NCBI GenBank assembly: GCA_003945285.1
Contig: AP019005.1
Span: forward strand, 310,001 to 374,000
From: Hydrogenimonas sp.
GTDB lineage: Bacteria > Campylobacterota > Campylobacteria > Campylobacterales > Hydrogenimonadaceae
Direction: 5' to 3'
Length of the DNA stretch: 64,000 bases
Positions 63,063-64,000 of this stretch are shown piece after piece (within the stretch, counting starts at the first letter, position 1; each line of letters begins with the position of its first letter). A program made the translations under genes and the position numbers. Below the pieces are notes generated by a model that was given only the letters and a program-made list of their open reading frames with translations, was not told the DNA's origin and searched no databases.

Positions 63063-64000
63063 ATGCAGCTTAGCGACTATGGTGCATTCCCGGCCGATAT
63101 CCCGGTGATAGTGGAGGATGATCTTTTTCTCTACCCTTTTATGATTTCACCGATCTTTCTGAATGACGAAAAGAACGTTCAGGCGGCTGTAGAAGCGGTC
63201 GAGACCAACTCTTTGGTATTGGTCTGCCCGACAAAGCCCAATCATGAGGGGGAACGCACTTTTGACGCGATCTACAATGCCGGGGTCGTAGGCTCCATAA
63301 TGAGGAAGGTCACCCTGCCGGACGGCCGCATAAAAGTGCTTTTCCAGGGGTTGGCTCGCGGCCGTATCGTGGAAGAGGTCTCATCCTCTCCGCTCGTAGC
63401 GAAAGTGGATATTATCAGTTCGAAACCATACAACGAAATGAAAATAGAGGCGCTTATGGAGGTTCTGCGCGAAAAGCTGCGAACCCTCTCGACGGTCTCC
63501 AACCAGTTTCCTCCCGACCTGATAAGAACGATCGAAGAGAATCATGAGCCGAATCGAATCGCGGACCTTATTTCGAGCACCATCAGAATAAAAAAGCCGG
63601 AAGCATACGAACTCTTCATAGAGGAGGATGTTGAGCAGAGACTTCTTCTGTTGATAGATATAATCAGTGAAGAGATCGAGGCAGGCAAACTCCAAAAAGA
63701 GATCCGCTCCAAGGTCCACAACCGTATAGAGCAGGTGAACAAAGAGTATTTCCTGAAAGAGCAGCTTAAACAGATACAGCAGGAGCTCGGTACCGATACC
63801 CAGCGTGAAGAGGAGATAGAGGAGTATTACAAAAAGCTCGAAGCCAAAAAGCCCTATATGAACGAAGATGCGTATAAAGAGGTGAAGAAGCAGATCGACA
63901 GATTCGCCCGTATGCACCCTGATTCCGCGGATGCGAATTTGATACAGAGCTATCTAGACTGGGTACTGGAGATTCCGTTCGGAAAGGTTGCGAAGAAGCA
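63063..64000 (+). CDS. lon: ATP-dependent protease Lon, N-terminal part (runs off the window)
   Basis: 312 full codons are visible with no stop. The start ATG at 63063 follows GGAGGTT. The N-terminal substrate-binding domain is clear: LFLYPFMISPIFLNDE near residue 21, VCPTKP, IMRKVTLPDGRIKVLFQGLAR near 80, then the helical part (EQRLLLLIDIISEEIEAG, FLKEQLKQIQQELG near 235) leading into VLEIPFGKV at the window end, just before the AAA+ module. The ATPase and Ser-Lys protease domains lie beyond 64000. Confidence 0.95.
   Translation, partial: MQLSDYGAFPADIPVIVEDDLFLYPFMISPIFLNDEKNVQAAVEAVETNSLVLVCPTKPNHEGERTFDAIYNAGVVGSIMRKVTLPDGRIKVLFQGLARGRIVEEVSSSPLVAKVDIISSKPYNEMKIEALMEVLREKLRTLSTVSNQFPPDLIRTIEENHEPNRIADLISSTIRIKKPEAYELFIEEDVEQRLLLLIDIISEEIEAGKLQKEIRSKVHNRIEQVNKEYFLKEQLKQIQQELGTDTQREEEIEEYYKKLEAKKPYMNEDAYKEVKKQIDRFARMHPDSADANLIQSYLDWVLEIPFGKVAKK

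Overview
The window looks like chromosomal DNA of a member of the Campylobacterota (former Epsilonproteobacteria) with roughly balanced base composition. This is inferred from gene content and gene order. Pairings that I recall from Helicobacter and Campylobacter genomes recur here: cheY-prmA-ftsH-psd-related-pssA, proC-fliW beside bamD and lon, hemN beside a GlpC-like Fe-S protein, ruvB near panB, and serS beside a large TPR membrane protein. Menaquinone synthesis by the futalosine route (mqnC), a 607-residue RecG and a long-form Hpf fit the same group. A free-living, respiratory, probably chemolithotrophic genus is plausible; genus and species are not determined.

Layout. 0-8.4 kb (minus strand): a tightly coupled operon with a TonB-dependent receptor, a small CcdA/TauE-like membrane protein, two membrane polyferredoxins, a 2-hydroxyacyl-CoA dehydratase-like (double-cubane type) protein and its ATP-dependent activase. 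It is divergent from a seven-haem periplasmic cytochrome c (8.65-11.0 kb). This is the best candidate for an undescribed system: outer-membrane uptake joined to electron delivery across the inner membrane and ATP-driven low-potential reduction in the cytoplasm. 11-20 kb: hemN, a GlpC-like protein, META lipoprotein, lgt, TlpA-like thioredoxin, AI-2E transporter, ruvB, panB, a lone Hpt protein and trpA. 20.26-20.63 kb: tmRNA. 20.7-24.1 kb: an outer-membrane protein gene behind a lipoprotein gene broken by one in-frame TGA. 24.4-31.4 kb: a PDC-type membrane sensor, hisH, hisA, cheY, prmA, ftsH, a psd-like gene and pssA. 31.4-32.2 kb: nested repeats followed by a leucine-rich leader ORF and leuA. 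33.8-43.9 kb: TPR protein, serS, membrane protein, crcB/DUF190, trpS, a DUF6394 protein with a K+ channel, and der. 44-53.9 kb: DUF3108 protein, EamA transporter, two degenerate GGDEF proteins, kdsA, ribH, nusB, mqnC, an M16-like protein, recG and hpf. 54.3-60.9 kb: three minor-pilin genes behind a 1529-residue secreted protein, resembling a PilV-PilW-PilX plus tip-adhesin cluster. 61-64 kb: proC, fliW, bamD and the 5' part of lon.

Mobile DNA. No transposase gene is visible, but at least two families of short non-autonomous elements are present. One (about 164-178 bp, CTGACCTTACGC ends, 7-bp target duplications) has three copies. One copy carries a 266-bp inner element, and another has inserted into a copy of the second family (163 bp, hairpin-like over its whole length). 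Aligning the interrupted copy with an intact copy at 18.9 kb shows the empty site directly. Two unrelated intergenic spots carry about ten heptamers each. Coordinates, motifs and overlaps were read by eye; family names come from recognising sequence motifs, not from searches.
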